This document shows, piece after piece, positions 35,352 through 44,453 of a stretch of 64,000 nt of DNA. Source of the stretch: Sphingomonas sp. S2-65 (GTDB lineage Bacteria > Pseudomonadota > Alphaproteobacteria > Sphingomonadales > Sphingomonadaceae); the NCBI RefSeq assembly GCF_021513175.1, contig NZ_CP090953.1, positions 124,001 to 188,000 of the forward strand. Reading direction: 5' to 3'. The notes under the pieces were generated by a model. The model was not told the origin of the DNA. It did not search any database and worked only from the letters and a program-made list of their open reading frames with translations. Numbering within the stretch: the first letter of the stretch is position 1; the number at the start of each line of letters is the position of its first letter. A program made the translations under genes and the position numbers.

Positions 35352-35993
35352 ATGGGTTTGTATCGGTTTGGCAGGGTTGCGGTGGCGCTTGGCGTCACGG
35401 GGACGATCCTGTCGAGTTGCTCCAATGGAAGCCGGCCCGAGCTGCCGCCGGCGGCGTTCGTGGCGACGCGCGAGGTGCCGAGCGACGAATATGTGATCGG
35501 TCCGCTCGACCAGCTGAACGTCTTCGTGTGGCGCAATCCCGAGCTGTCGGCCAAGGTGCAGGTGCGTCCCGACGGTCGCATCACCACGCCGCTGATCAGC
35601 GACATGCCGGCAGTGGGCAAGACCCCGGCGATGCTGGCCGACGACATGAAGATCGCGCTGGGCGAGTTCATCAAGGATCCGATCGTATCGGTGATCGTCG
35701 AGAATTTCTCCGGCACCTATAGCCAGCAGATCCGCGTCGTCGGCGCGACCGAGAAGCCGGCGTCGATCCCGTATCGCGCCAACATGACGGTGCTCGACGC
35801 GATGATCGCGGTGGGTGGTTTGTCCGAGTTCGCGTCGGGCAACCGGTCGCGGCTGGTGCGCTATGACCGGCAGACCGGCAAGCAGCGCGAATATCGCGTC
35901 CGCCTGGGCGACCTGCTCAAGAATGGCGACGTGTCCGCCAATGTGAAGCTCGAGCCGGGTGACGTCGTGATCATCCCGCAGAGCATGTTCTAA
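35352..35993 (+). CDS. XrtA-system polysaccharide export lipoprotein (Wza-like)
   Basis: Outer-membrane export component of 213 residues. An N-terminal lipoprotein signal ends in ILSSC. The poly-export domain (YVIGPLDQLNVFVWRNPEL, RPDGRITTPLISDMPAVGKT) and one SLBB-like domain (RVVGATEKPASIPYRANMTVLDAMIAVGG, split across positions) follow. It is shorter than E. coli Wza, as usual for this family. It is preceded by a 99-base gap after the decarboxylase that could hold an internal promoter. Confidence 0.93.
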   Translation: MGLYRFGRVAVALGVTGTILSSCSNGSRPELPPAAFVATREVPSDEYVIGPLDQLNVFVWRNPELSAKVQVRPDGRITTPLISDMPAVGKTPAMLADDMKIALGEFIKDPIVSVIVENFSGTYSQQIRVVGATEKPASIPYRANMTVLDAMIAVGGLSEFASGNRSRLVRYDRQTGKQREYRVRLGDLLKNGDVSANVKLEPGDVVIIPQSMF

Positions 35994-36006
35994 GGACACT
36001 GGCGGC

Positions 36007-37521
36007 ATGGGCAGCCTGTACGACGAACTGCGCGCGGCGCTGCATGCCGTCTGGATGCGGCGCTGGATCGCGCTGGCGGTGGCCTGGGGGGTGTGCCTGC
36101 TGGGCTGGCTGGTCGTGTCGCAGATGCCCAACAGCTACGAATCGCGGGCGCGGATCTTCGTGCAGATGCGCCAGATCCTGCCGACCGACGGGGTCACCGT
36201 CGCGCAGCAGCAAAAGGACATCGACCGGGTGCGCCAGACGCTCACCTCGGCCGTGAACCTGGACAAGGTGGTACGCTCGACCGACCTGGCGCGCACCGTG
36301 TCGAGCGAGCGTGACATCGCCGACCGGGTGGCCGGGCTGCAGAAGGCGATCAAGCTGACCGCGCAACAGGACAACCTGTTCGAGATCACCGTCACCGCGG
36401 CGAGCGGTACGCTGGCCCGGCAGATCGCGCAGAAGCTGATCGACATCTTCGTCGAGGACAATCTTGCCGACAACCGCGACCAGTCCAGCCAGTCGCTCCA
36501 GTTCCTGGAAGCGCAGCTGGATGAGCGCCAGAAGCAGCTTCAGGACGCCGAGGCCAAGCGCGCCGATTTCCAGGCGCGGTATCTGGGCGCGCTGCCCGGT
36601 ACCGGGTCGCTGGACGATCGCGTGGGAGCGGCGCGCGCGCAGCTGGCCCAGATCCAGTCCGATCTGGCGGCGGCACAGAGCGGTTTAAACGCCGTGAACG
36701 GGCAGATGGCGGGTACGCCCGCCAACCTGCCGGGCGCGAGCGGGCAAGTGGTCGCCGGGCCGGCACGGGCGCGGCTGCAGGCGATCCAGGGACAGCTCGC
36801 CGATGCGCGCGCCAAGGGCTGGACCGACCAGCATCCCGACGTGATCGCGCTCAAGAGCCAGATGGCGTCGGCCCAGGCCGCGGCGCGCAGCGAGCCGGTG
36901 ACGAGCGGCGCGGCGGCGGGCACGTCGAATCCCTATTATCTGGGGCTCAAGTCGATGCAGGCCGACAAGGCTTCGCAGGTGGCGGCGCTGAACGAGCGGC
37001 GCAACCAGATCGAAAGCGACCTGGCGCAGCTCCAATCGAAGATGCAGCAGGACCCGGGCGTCGCCGCCGAGCAGGGCGAGATCGAGCGGCAATATCAGGT
37101 GCTGAAGGATCAGTATGAGAAGCTGCTGGCGAACCGCGAGCAAGTGAAGATCTCCAGCCAGGCGCAGAACATCAGCGACGCAGTCAAGTTCAACGTCGTC
37201 GATCCGCCGACTCAGCCGCGGGCGCCGACTTCGCCCAATCGCCCGCTGCTGCTGGCGGCAGTGCTGGTCGCCGGGCTGGGTGCGGGCGTGGCGGCGGCGT
37301 TCGCGCTGGCCAAGCTCCAGACGACGTTCCCGACGGCGTCGCGGCTGGAAAAGACCAGCGGGATGCCGGTGATCGGATCGATCGGCGAAGTGCTGACGTC
37401 CGCGCAGATCGCGTTGCGGCGCAAGCGGCTGGCGCTGTTCGCCGGCGGGTTCGCGGCGCTGATGGTGGCGTTCGTCGGGCTGGTCGGCGTCGAATTCCTC
37501 CAGCGCGGCATGGGGGCCTGA
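36007..37521 (+). CDS. XrtA-system polysaccharide chain-length determinant (Wzz-like)
   Basis: A 504-residue inner-membrane co-polymerase. The first membrane helix is at about residues 19-38 and is followed by a Wzz domain and a long coiled-coil periplasmic region rich in Gln, Ala and Asp. Further helices at about 416-438 and 477-500 bring the chain back to the cytoplasm. PTQPRAPTSPNRPLL just before the second helix is the proline-rich motif of this group. It sets polymer length together with the kinase encoded next. Confidence 0.94.
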   Translation: MGSLYDELRAALHAVWMRRWIALAVAWGVCLLGWLVVSQMPNSYESRARIFVQMRQILPTDGVTVAQQQKDIDRVRQTLTSAVNLDKVVRSTDLARTVSSERDIADRVAGLQKAIKLTAQQDNLFEITVTAASGTLARQIAQKLIDIFVEDNLADNRDQSSQSLQFLEAQLDERQKQLQDAEAKRADFQARYLGALPGTGSLDDRVGAARAQLAQIQSDLAAAQSGLNAVNGQMAGTPANLPGASGQVVAGPARARLQAIQGQLADARAKGWTDQHPDVIALKSQMASAQAAARSEPVTSGAAAGTSNPYYLGLKSMQADKASQVAALNERRNQIESDLAQLQSKMQQDPGVAAEQGEIERQYQVLKDQYEKLLANREQVKISSQAQNISDAVKFNVVDPPTQPRAPTSPNRPLLLAAVLVAGLGAGVAAAFALAKLQTTFPTASRLEKTSGMPVIGSIGEVLTSAQIALRRKRLALFAGGFAALMVAFVGLVGVEFLQRGMGA

Positions 37522-37525
37522 GCGC

Positions 37526-38611
37526 ATGAACGACCATAGTCCCCGCCGGCTTCGCGGATCGCTGCTGGAGCGTGCCGCCGGGCAGTTCCATTATGCCGAC
37601 GCGCCGAGGCTGCCGGTCGAGCCGCTGCCGCCGCTCCGCGCCGCCGAGCCGCTGCCGGCTGCGCCGATGTTCGTGCCGGAGCCGATAGCGGCCCCGGAGC
37701 CCGCATTTGTGCCCGAGCCCGCGTTCGTGCCGGAGGCGGTGTTCGTGGCGGAGCCGGTGTTCGTGGCGCCTGTCGCGGTCGAGGATGTCGTCGCCGCGCC
37801 GGCCGAGTCCGAGCCGGTTGAAGAACTGGAACTCGGCGACGCTTTCCTCGCGCCCGAGCCGGAGGCGCAGTCGGGAGTCATCGACCGCGCGTTGCTGCGC
37901 GAGGGCGGGATGATCGTGCCGGGTGCGCCGATCACGCCGCTGGCCGAGGAATTCCGGATGGTGAAGCGCCAGCTGCTCACCACCGCGCGCGCCGTGGCGA
38001 ACCAGGGCACTGCCCAGGCGGGCGACCGCGCGCGGATGATCCTGGTGTGCTCGGCGCATCCCGACGAAGGCAAGACGTTCTGCGCGATCAACCTGGCGCT
38101 TTCGATGGCGGCCGAGAAGGACATGGAGATCCTGCTGGTCGACGCCGATTTCGCCAAGCCGGACATCCTGGAGCGGCTGGGGTTGCCGGGCGGTCCCGGG
38201 TTGCTCGACGTGCTGGGGGGAAGCGTCGCCGATGCCGAGGCGTGCATCATCAGGACCGACGTGCCGCAGCTTTCCGTGCTGCCGGCGGGGACGCGGACCA
38301 ACGCCGACACCGAGTTGCTGGCGAGCGACCGGGCGCGGGCGATCCTGGACGGGCTCGCCTCGGCCAATCCGCGCCGCATCGTGATCTTCGATTCGCCGCC
38401 GGCGCTGGCGGCGTCGCCGGCCTCGGTGCTGGCCTTCCATGTTGGGCAGGCGATGCTGGTGGTGCGCGCCGACAAGACCACCGAAGGCGATTTGCGCGAG
38501 GCGGTGACCACGCTCGACGCGTGCGAGCATATCCAGCTGATCCTGAACGCAGTCTCCTTCCAGCCCGGCGGACGCCGGTTCGGAAGCTATTATGGGGAAA
38601 CGGCGCAATGA
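37526..38611 (+). CDS. XrtA-system tyrosine-kinase-like ATPase (CpsD/CapB type)
   Basis: A 361-residue cytoplasmic bacterial tyrosine kinase partner of the Wzz protein. The N-terminal 120 residues are low complexity, with repeated PEP and FVPEP units, and are probably disordered. The ATPase core has Walker A SAHPDEGKTF, Walker A' ILLVDADFAKPD and Walker B IVIFDSPPAL. The C-terminal end has only a short Tyr pair (GSYYGE) in place of a long Tyr cluster. It follows the Wzz gene by 4 bases, and its stop overlaps the barrel-protein start. Confidence 0.92.
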   Translation: MNDHSPRRLRGSLLERAAGQFHYADAPRLPVEPLPPLRAAEPLPAAPMFVPEPIAAPEPAFVPEPAFVPEAVFVAEPVFVAPVAVEDVVAAPAESEPVEELELGDAFLAPEPEAQSGVIDRALLREGGMIVPGAPITPLAEEFRMVKRQLLTTARAVANQGTAQAGDRARMILVCSAHPDEGKTFCAINLALSMAAEKDMEILLVDADFAKPDILERLGLPGGPGLLDVLGGSVADAEACIIRTDVPQLSVLPAGTRTNADTELLASDRARAILDGLASANPRRIVIFDSPPALAASPASVLAFHVGQAMLVVRADKTTEGDLREAVTTLDACEHIQLILNAVSFQPGGRRFGSYYGETAQ

Positions 38612-40200
38612 GCCGGCAGCTGATCCTGATCGCGCTTGCCGCATCCGCGGCGGCGCAGCCGGCCTGGGCGCAGCGCGCGCGGATCTCGCCCTATATCGAG
38701 GCGAGCCAGGTGCTCGCCGCCGATCTGGGCGATGGCGGCGATGTGCTGACCTATTCGACGCTGGGCGCCGGGTTCGATGCGTCGGTCGAGTCGCGCCGGG
38801 TGCAGGTGCAGGTCAGCTACCAATATGAGCGGCGCTTCGACTATGACGAGCCGCTGGCCGATAACGACATGCACAGCGGGCTGGCGCGGGCTAATGTCGT
38901 GGTGGCGCCCGGCGTCACGCTGGAGGGCGGGGCGATCGCGACCCGTACGCGCTCCGACATCCGCGGCGACGCACTGAACACGACGCAGGGCAATGTCCGC
39001 AACGTCAGCCAGGTGTTCTCGGCCTATGCCGGGCCGAGCGTGGCCACGCATATCGGCCCGGCCTTCGCCAACGCCGCGTACCGCTTCGGCTACACCAAGG
39101 TCGAGGAGCCATACGGTACCGGCGTTCCGGCCGGGGAGGCGCCGCTCGACCGCTATGACGATTCGACGGTGCATGTCGCCACCGCAAGCGTCGGGGTGAA
39201 GTCGGGCACGGTGCTGCCGGTCGGGGTCACCGTCAGCGGATCGTACACGCGCGAGGATGCCGGGCAGCTCGACCAGCGGTTCGAGGGCAAATACGGCCGC
39301 GGCGACGTCGTCCTGCCGGTGGCGCGCGGCGTCGCGCTTACCGCGGGCGTCGGCTATGAGCAGATCGAGATCAGCCAGCGCGACGCGCTGCGCAACGCCG
39401 CCGGCCAGCCGGTGCGCGATCGCGCGGGACGCTTCGTGACCGATCCAGGTTCGCCGCGGCGGATAGCCTATGACCTGGACGGGGTGTTCTGGGACGCCGG
39501 GGTGATCTGGCGCCCGAGCCGGCGCACCAATTTGGAGGCGCGGTTCGGCCGGCGGTACAATTCGGACACCTATACCGGATCGTTCAGCTATCAGATGGGC
39601 GCCAGCAGCGGCATCCAGATCGGCGTGTATGACAATGTCCAGACGTTCGGCCAGCAGCTGAACGGCACGCTGTCGCGGCTGCCGACCAGCTTCGTCACCA
39701 CCACCGATCCTTTCGGCAACCAGTTCAGCGGCTGCATCTATGGCACCACCGGTGCCGCGGCGGGCGGATGCCTGAACGACGTGTTCGCCTCCGCCGTGAC
39801 GTCGGCCTATCGCTCGCGCGGCGTGACCGGCGTGGCGGTGCTGAACCGGGGCGGGACCAGCATCGGGCTGGGGGGTGGCTATTCGCGGCGCACCTTCCTG
39901 GCGCCCGAGGATGGCGGCAGCGCGCTGCTCGACGGATCGTTCGATGAGAGCTTCTATGCCCAGCTGTTCGGATCGAGCGATGTCGGGGCGAACGGCCAGG
40001 TGAGCACCAGCCTGCTCGCCAGCTACTATAATAGCAGCCTGGGCGAGGACGGCATCTTCGGCTGGGGCGCGAACGCGGCTTACACCCACAATTTCGGAAG
40101 GCTCGGTGCGACGGCGTCGCTCGGCCTCTTCGGCTACGAACGGGACGGCGACTCCAGCGCTTCGGCGCAGGCGCTGCTGGCCCTGCGGTACGGCTTCTAA
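38608..40200 (+). CDS. XrtA/PEP-CTERM system-associated outer-membrane beta-barrel protein
   Basis: A 530-residue exported protein. A signal peptide spans residues 1-22 (ends PAWAQ). The rest is made of alternating amphipathic strands (for example YRFGYTKVEEPY, VTVSGSYTRED, TNLEARFGRRYNS) and ends in aromatic LLALRYGF, the terminal barrel strand recognised by the Bam machinery. It likely forms the outer-membrane secretin-like pore or surface anchor for the polymer. The start ATG overlaps the kinase stop. A long antisense open frame here is a GC-skew artefact. Confidence 0.88.
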   Translation: MSRQLILIALAASAAAQPAWAQRARISPYIEASQVLAADLGDGGDVLTYSTLGAGFDASVESRRVQVQVSYQYERRFDYDEPLADNDMHSGLARANVVVAPGVTLEGGAIATRTRSDIRGDALNTTQGNVRNVSQVFSAYAGPSVATHIGPAFANAAYRFGYTKVEEPYGTGVPAGEAPLDRYDDSTVHVATASVGVKSGTVLPVGVTVSGSYTREDAGQLDQRFEGKYGRGDVVLPVARGVALTAGVGYEQIEISQRDALRNAAGQPVRDRAGRFVTDPGSPRRIAYDLDGVFWDAGVIWRPSRRTNLEARFGRRYNSDTYTGSFSYQMGASSGIQIGVYDNVQTFGQQLNGTLSRLPTSFVTTTDPFGNQFSGCIYGTTGAAAGGCLNDVFASAVTSAYRSRGVTGVAVLNRGGTSIGLGGGYSRRTFLAPEDGGSALLDGSFDESFYAQLFGSSDVGANGQVSTSLLASYYNSSLGEDGIFGWGANAAYTHNFGRLGATASLGLFGYERDGDSSASAQALLALRYGF

Positions 40201-40212
40201 GATCGGGATGAG

Positions 40213-41334
40213 ATGATGTACGACGATCATTATGGATTGAGCGGGCGGCCGTTCCAGCTGACGCCGGATCCCGACTTCTGGTTCGACACCGCGACGCACC
40301 GCAAGGCGATGGCGTATCTGGGCTATGGCCTGAGCCAGGGCGAGGGGTTCGTGGTCATCACCGGCGAGCCGGGCGCGGGCAAGACCACGCTGATGGGCCA
40401 CCTGCTCGCCGAGATCGACCGCGAGCGGCTGAACGTCCTGAAGCTGGTGTCGACCCAGATCGCGGCGGACGACCTGCTGCGCATGGTCTGCGGCGGCCTG
40501 GAGATCGACAGCGTTGGGCTGAGCAAGGCCGAGATGCTGTCGTCGATCGAGCGCGGGCTGCACACCGTCGCGCGGTCGGGCCGGCGCACGCTGCTGATCG
40601 TCGACGAGGCGCAGGCGCTGCCGATCGACAGCCTGGAGGAGCTGCGCATGCTCTCCAACTTCCAGGCGGGCGGCTATCCGCTGCTGCAGATCTTTCTGCT
40701 CGGCCAGCCCGAGTTCCGCCATACGCTTGCCGACCAGCGGCTGGATCAGCTGCGCCAGCGCGTGATCGCGATGCACCATCTGGCGCCGATGGACGGCGAC
40801 GAGGTCGAGCCCTACCTGATCCACCGCCTGTCGCGCGTGGGCTGGCGGGGCAAGCCGCGCTTCACCAACGATGCAATCGCGGCGATGCACCGCTGGTCGG
40901 GCGGCATTCCGCGCCGGCTGAACCAGCTGGCGAGCCGTGTGATGCTGTTCGGCGCGATCGAGCGCATCGACACCTTCAGCGGGCATGACGTCGCGGCGGT
41001 GATCGCCGACCTGGACAGCGACACCGCGCCGTTGCGTTCGGTGTCGCCGCGCGGGTTCGAAGATCGCTTTCCAGAGCGCGAGGCGAAGCCGGTCGCTGTC
41101 GACCTGCCGCGCGCTGCGCCCGAGCCGGCACCCACGCCGACGCCCGCAGCCGAGCGGCTGGACCGCCGCATCGGCGACGCGGCCCTGAACCGCAGGATCG
41201 GCGAGCTCGAGCAGCAGCTACAGCAGCAGGATGCGGCGCTGCGCCGCGTGCTGACGCTGCTGGTGGACTGGGTCGAGACCGGCACTGCGCCGAGCCGCCC
41301 GGATCTGGCATCGCTGCACGGCACCGCCGCCTGA
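40213..41334 (+). CDS. XrtA-system ATPase (ExeA-like AAA)
   Basis: A 373-residue AAA ATPase of the ExeA/general-secretion type. It begins YDDHYGLSGRPFQLTPDPDF, with Walker A GEPGAGKTT and Walker B LLIVDEAQALP. The C-terminal third is a Pro/Ala linker and a short coiled coil (IGELEQQLQQQDAALRR). It probably energises assembly of the export complex. GGGATGAG precedes two adjacent ATG codons; the first is used. Confidence 0.93.
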   Translation: MMYDDHYGLSGRPFQLTPDPDFWFDTATHRKAMAYLGYGLSQGEGFVVITGEPGAGKTTLMGHLLAEIDRERLNVLKLVSTQIAADDLLRMVCGGLEIDSVGLSKAEMLSSIERGLHTVARSGRRTLLIVDEAQALPIDSLEELRMLSNFQAGGYPLLQIFLLGQPEFRHTLADQRLDQLRQRVIAMHHLAPMDGDEVEPYLIHRLSRVGWRGKPRFTNDAIAAMHRWSGGIPRRLNQLASRVMLFGAIERIDTFSGHDVAAVIADLDSDTAPLRSVSPRGFEDRFPEREAKPVAVDLPRAAPEPAPTPTPAAERLDRRIGDAALNRRIGELEQQLQQQDAALRRVLTLLVDWVETGTAPSRPDLASLHGTAA

Positions 41335-41338
41335 CATC

Positions 41339-42181
41339 ATGATCACCAACGCCCTTTCGGTCGACGTCGAGGACTGGTTCCAGGTCGGCGCGTTCGAGAC
41401 CGTGATCGATCGGGCCGATTGGGAAGGGCTGGACCGCCGCGTGGAGGCGAACACCGACCGGGTGCTCGACCTGTTCGCGGTTGGAGGCGTGACGGCGACC
41501 TTCTTCACGCTGGGCTGGGTCGCGCATCGCCACCCGGCGCTGATCCGCCGCATCGCCGACGCCGGGCACGAAGTCGCGAGTCATGGCTGGGATCATGCCC
41601 GGGTGTTCACCATGGATGCGGACGCGTTTCGGGCTGATCTGGCGCGGGCGAAGAAAGCGCTGGAGGATGCGAGCGGGACAGCCGTGACCGGCTATCGCGC
41701 GCCCAGCTTTTCAATCGATGGCCGAACACCCTGGGCGCATGCGGTGCTTGCCGAGCAGGGATACCGCTATTCCTCCAGCATCGCGCCGCTGCGGCATGAC
41801 CATTACGGCGTCCCCGACGCGCCGCGCGGGACGTATCGCCCGATGCCGGACGCCGACCTGATCGAGATGCCGATCACCATTGCCACCGTGTTGGGCCGCG
41901 AAGTGACCGCCGGGGGCGGCTTCTTCCGCCTGCTGCCGAGCGCGGTGACCGAGCGGGCGATCCGCGCCGCCAATGCCGGTAGCGCACCCGCGATATTCTA
42001 TTTTCATCCCTGGGAAGTTGATCCAGGGCAGCCCCGCGTTCGGAATGCACCACTCAAGTCGAAGCTGCGGCATTATGCGCGGCTCGGCGCGATGGCCGGC
42101 AAGCTGGAGAAGCTGATCGCGAGGCACCGCTGGGGGCGGATGGACGCGATCGCAGCGCGTGAAGCGGCGCGGCTGGCGTGA
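41339..42181 (+). CDS. XrtA-system polysaccharide deacetylase
   Basis: A 280-residue NodB-homology deacetylase that would remove acetyl groups from the polymer. Metal and catalytic motifs: LSVDVEDWFQ (Asp-Asp), ASHGWDHARV (His-x3-His), and GYRAPSFSID. The C-terminal IFYFHPWEVDPGQPR segment is typical of the PEP-CTERM-linked subgroup. No signal peptide is visible, also usual for the group. Its stop overlaps the next gene's GTG. Confidence 0.94.
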   Translation: MITNALSVDVEDWFQVGAFETVIDRADWEGLDRRVEANTDRVLDLFAVGGVTATFFTLGWVAHRHPALIRRIADAGHEVASHGWDHARVFTMDADAFRADLARAKKALEDASGTAVTGYRAPSFSIDGRTPWAHAVLAEQGYRYSSSIAPLRHDHYGVPDAPRGTYRPMPDADLIEMPITIATVLGREVTAGGGFFRLLPSAVTERAIRAANAGSAPAIFYFHPWEVDPGQPRVRNAPLKSKLRHYARLGAMAGKLEKLIARHRWGRMDAIAAREAARLA

Positions 42182-43251
42182 ATGCGCCGACGTTCCCGCA
42201 TGCCCTGACGCTGCGCACCGCCGATCTGGACGATGCCGGCCCGTGCGCGCGGATCGCGGCGTGGGTCGGCGACCATCCCGACGGCACGCCGTTTCACTTG
42301 CCCCAATGGAGCAGCGCGGTGGCGCGTGGCTGCGGGCAGCGGAGCCATTATCTGCTGGCCGAGCGGCCGGGCGGCGAGATCGCCGGGGTGCTGCCACTGA
42401 CCGAGTCGCACTCGCCGCTGTTCGGACGCGCGCTGGTGTCGGCAGGGTTCGGCGTCGGCGGAGGCGTGTTGGCGGATGGTGCGGTGGCGACCGCGAAGCT
42501 GGCGGGGGCAGCGTTCGAATTGGCGGGGCGGCTAACTTGCTCCACCGTCGAGTTGCGCGGTGGGGTAAGGCCGGGGACGGAATGGCATGCCGATGACGCC
42601 ACTTATGTGCGCTTTGTCCGTCCCCTTGCGGGGGACGACGAGGCGGAACTGCTGGCGATCCCGCGCAAGCAGCGGGCGGAGGTCCGACGGTCGCTGAGCA
42701 ATGCCCTGACCGTGGAGACGGGGAGCGGCGTCGCGCAAGCCGCGGCACATTATGCGGTCTATGCCGAGTCGGTGCGCAACCTCGGAACGCCGGTGTTTCC
42801 GCGCCGGCTTTTCGAGGCGACGCTGAGGGCGTTCGGCGATGCTGCCGACCTGTTGGTCGTCCGGCACGAGGGCGCGCCGGTCGCGAGCGTGCTGAGCCTG
42901 TATTGGAATGGCACCGTCTATCCATATTGGGGCGGGGGCACCGAGGCGGCGCGCGGGTTGCGGGCCAACGACCGGATGTACTTCGCGCTGATGGCGCATG
43001 CACGGGGGCGGGGGTGTACCCGGTTCGATTTCGGACGCTCCAAGGCGGGTACGGGGGCTGCGGCGTTCAAGAAGAACTGGGGGTTCGAGCCCGCGCCGCT
43101 CACTTATTTCAAGCGGACGACCGACGGGTCCACACCGCGCAGCATCAATCCGCTCGATCCCAAATATAGCCTGCAGGTGCGCGCGTGGAAGCGGATGCCG
43201 CTGTGGCTGGCCAACCGCGTAGGGCCCTGGATCTCCCGGGGGCTTGGCTGA
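42178..43251 (+). CDS. XrtA-system FemAB-like acyltransferase
   Basis: A 357-residue protein with two GNAT-like halves in the FemAB fold. IPRKQRAEVRRSL, then FPRRLFEATLRAFG and the C-terminal FDFGRSKAGTGAAAFKKNWG match the PEP-CTERM-linked FemAB group. By analogy it transfers an aminoacyl or acyl group onto an amine, perhaps on the polymer; the donor is unknown. The GTG start overlaps the deacetylase stop by 4 bases. Confidence 0.9.
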   Translation: MNAPTFPHALTLRTADLDDAGPCARIAAWVGDHPDGTPFHLPQWSSAVARGCGQRSHYLLAERPGGEIAGVLPLTESHSPLFGRALVSAGFGVGGGVLADGAVATAKLAGAAFELAGRLTCSTVELRGGVRPGTEWHADDATYVRFVRPLAGDDEAELLAIPRKQRAEVRRSLSNALTVETGSGVAQAAAHYAVYAESVRNLGTPVFPRRLFEATLRAFGDAADLLVVRHEGAPVASVLSLYWNGTVYPYWGGGTEAARGLRANDRMYFALMAHARGRGCTRFDFGRSKAGTGAAAFKKNWGFEPAPLTYFKRTTDGSTPRSINPLDPKYSLQVRAWKRMPLWLANRVGPWISRGLG

Positions 43252-44453
43252 TGATGGGGGACATCCTGTTCCTGGCGCACCGCGTGCCCTATCCTCCGGA
43301 TCGCGGCGACAAGATCCGCGCCTTCCACCTGCTCAAGCATCTTGCCGAGCGTCACCGCGTGCATCTGGTCGCCTTTGCCGATGGTCCCGGTGATACCGAG
43401 CACGAGGCGGCGCTGGCGCGGTTCGCCTGTACGCAGAGCGTGATCCGGCGGTCGAAGCCCCAGGCGGTCGCAGCGGCGCAGGCGCTGCTGTCGGGAAAGC
43501 CGGTGTCGCTGACCGCCTTCGCGGATGCTGAAATGCGTGCCGCGGTGGACCGAGTGCTTGCGCGCGAAGCGATCGATGCCGTGTTCGTGTTTTCCGGGCA
43601 AATGGCACAATATCTGCCGGCCGCCGGACCGCCGGTGGTGATGGATTTTGTCGACATGGATTCGGCCAAGTTCGCCGGCTATGCCGCGACGGCGCGAGGC
43701 CCGATGCGCTGGATGCTCGCCCGCGAGGCGCGGTTGTTGATGGCGCACGAGGCGCAGGTCGCGGGCCGGGCGCATGCCAGCCTGTTCGTCAGTGCCGCGG
43801 AGGCGCGGCTGTTCGAGGAAGAGACCGGCGCCGCGCGCGTGGCGGTCGTGGAGAACGGGATCGAAACCGGCTATTTCGCGCCCGGCGCCCAGTTCGTCCG
43901 GCCCAGCCTGAGCGCGGCATCGATCGTGTTCACCGGGCAGATGGACTACCGCCCCAACGTCGAAGGCGTGGCGTGGTTTGTCAAGGCGGTGCTGCCGCGG
44001 ATCCGTGCCGAGCGGGGCGATGCCGAGTTCGTGATCGTCGGGCGCAATCCCGGTGATGCGGTGCGTGGGCTGGGCAAGCGCGACGGAGTGCGGGTGACCG
44101 GCGAGGTTGCCGATGTGCGCGGCTGGTTGGCGGACGCGGCCGTCGTCGTGGCGCCGCTGCTGCTGGCGCGGGGCATCCAGAACAAGGTGCTCGAGGGGAT
44201 GGCGATGGCGCGGCCGGTGGTCGCCTCCGCAGCTGCGGCCGAAGGGATCGATCACCGAGGCACGATCGACGTGACGGCGGATGGCGAGGCGATGGCGGCA
44301 GCGATCCTGGAGCGGCTGCGTGACCCTGCGGGTGCGGCGGCGCTTGGCGACCAGGCACGCCGGCAGGTGATCGAGCGCTATGGCTGGCCCACGGCGATGG
44401 CGACACTGGACGACATACTGGCGCCGCTGTTCGACGTGCGGAGGGCTGCATGA
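43251..44453 (+). CDS. XrtA-system glycosyltransferase (GT4-type)
   Basis: A 400-residue retaining-type glycosyltransferase with two Rossmann domains. N-terminal FLAHRVPYPPDRGDKIRAFH, linker VVENGIETGYFAPG, and C-terminal donor-binding region LLARGIQNKVLEGMAMARPVV with the conserved Glu. It is the only glycosyltransferase of the locus inside this window. The start overlaps the FemAB stop in TGATG; a second Met follows immediately. Confidence 0.94.
   Translation: MMGDILFLAHRVPYPPDRGDKIRAFHLLKHLAERHRVHLVAFADGPGDTEHEAALARFACTQSVIRRSKPQAVAAAQALLSGKPVSLTAFADAEMRAAVDRVLAREAIDAVFVFSGQMAQYLPAAGPPVVMDFVDMDSAKFAGYAATARGPMRWMLAREARLLMAHEAQVAGRAHASLFVSAAEARLFEEETGAARVAVVENGIETGYFAPGAQFVRPSLSAASIVFTGQMDYRPNVEGVAWFVKAVLPRIRAERGDAEFVIVGRNPGDAVRGLGKRDGVRVTGEVADVRGWLADAAVVVAPLLLARGIQNKVLEGMAMARPVVASAAAAEGIDHRGTIDVTADGEAMAAAILERLRDPAGAAALGDQARRQVIERYGWPTAMATLDDILAPLFDVRRAA

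Noticed and set aside
38590..40986. A 798-codon open frame on the minus strand opposite the barrel-protein and ATPase genes
   Set aside because: It is the antisense shadow of two well-supported genes. Its composition (His, Arg, Ala, Gln rich, no domain) is the usual result of GC-rich third positions.
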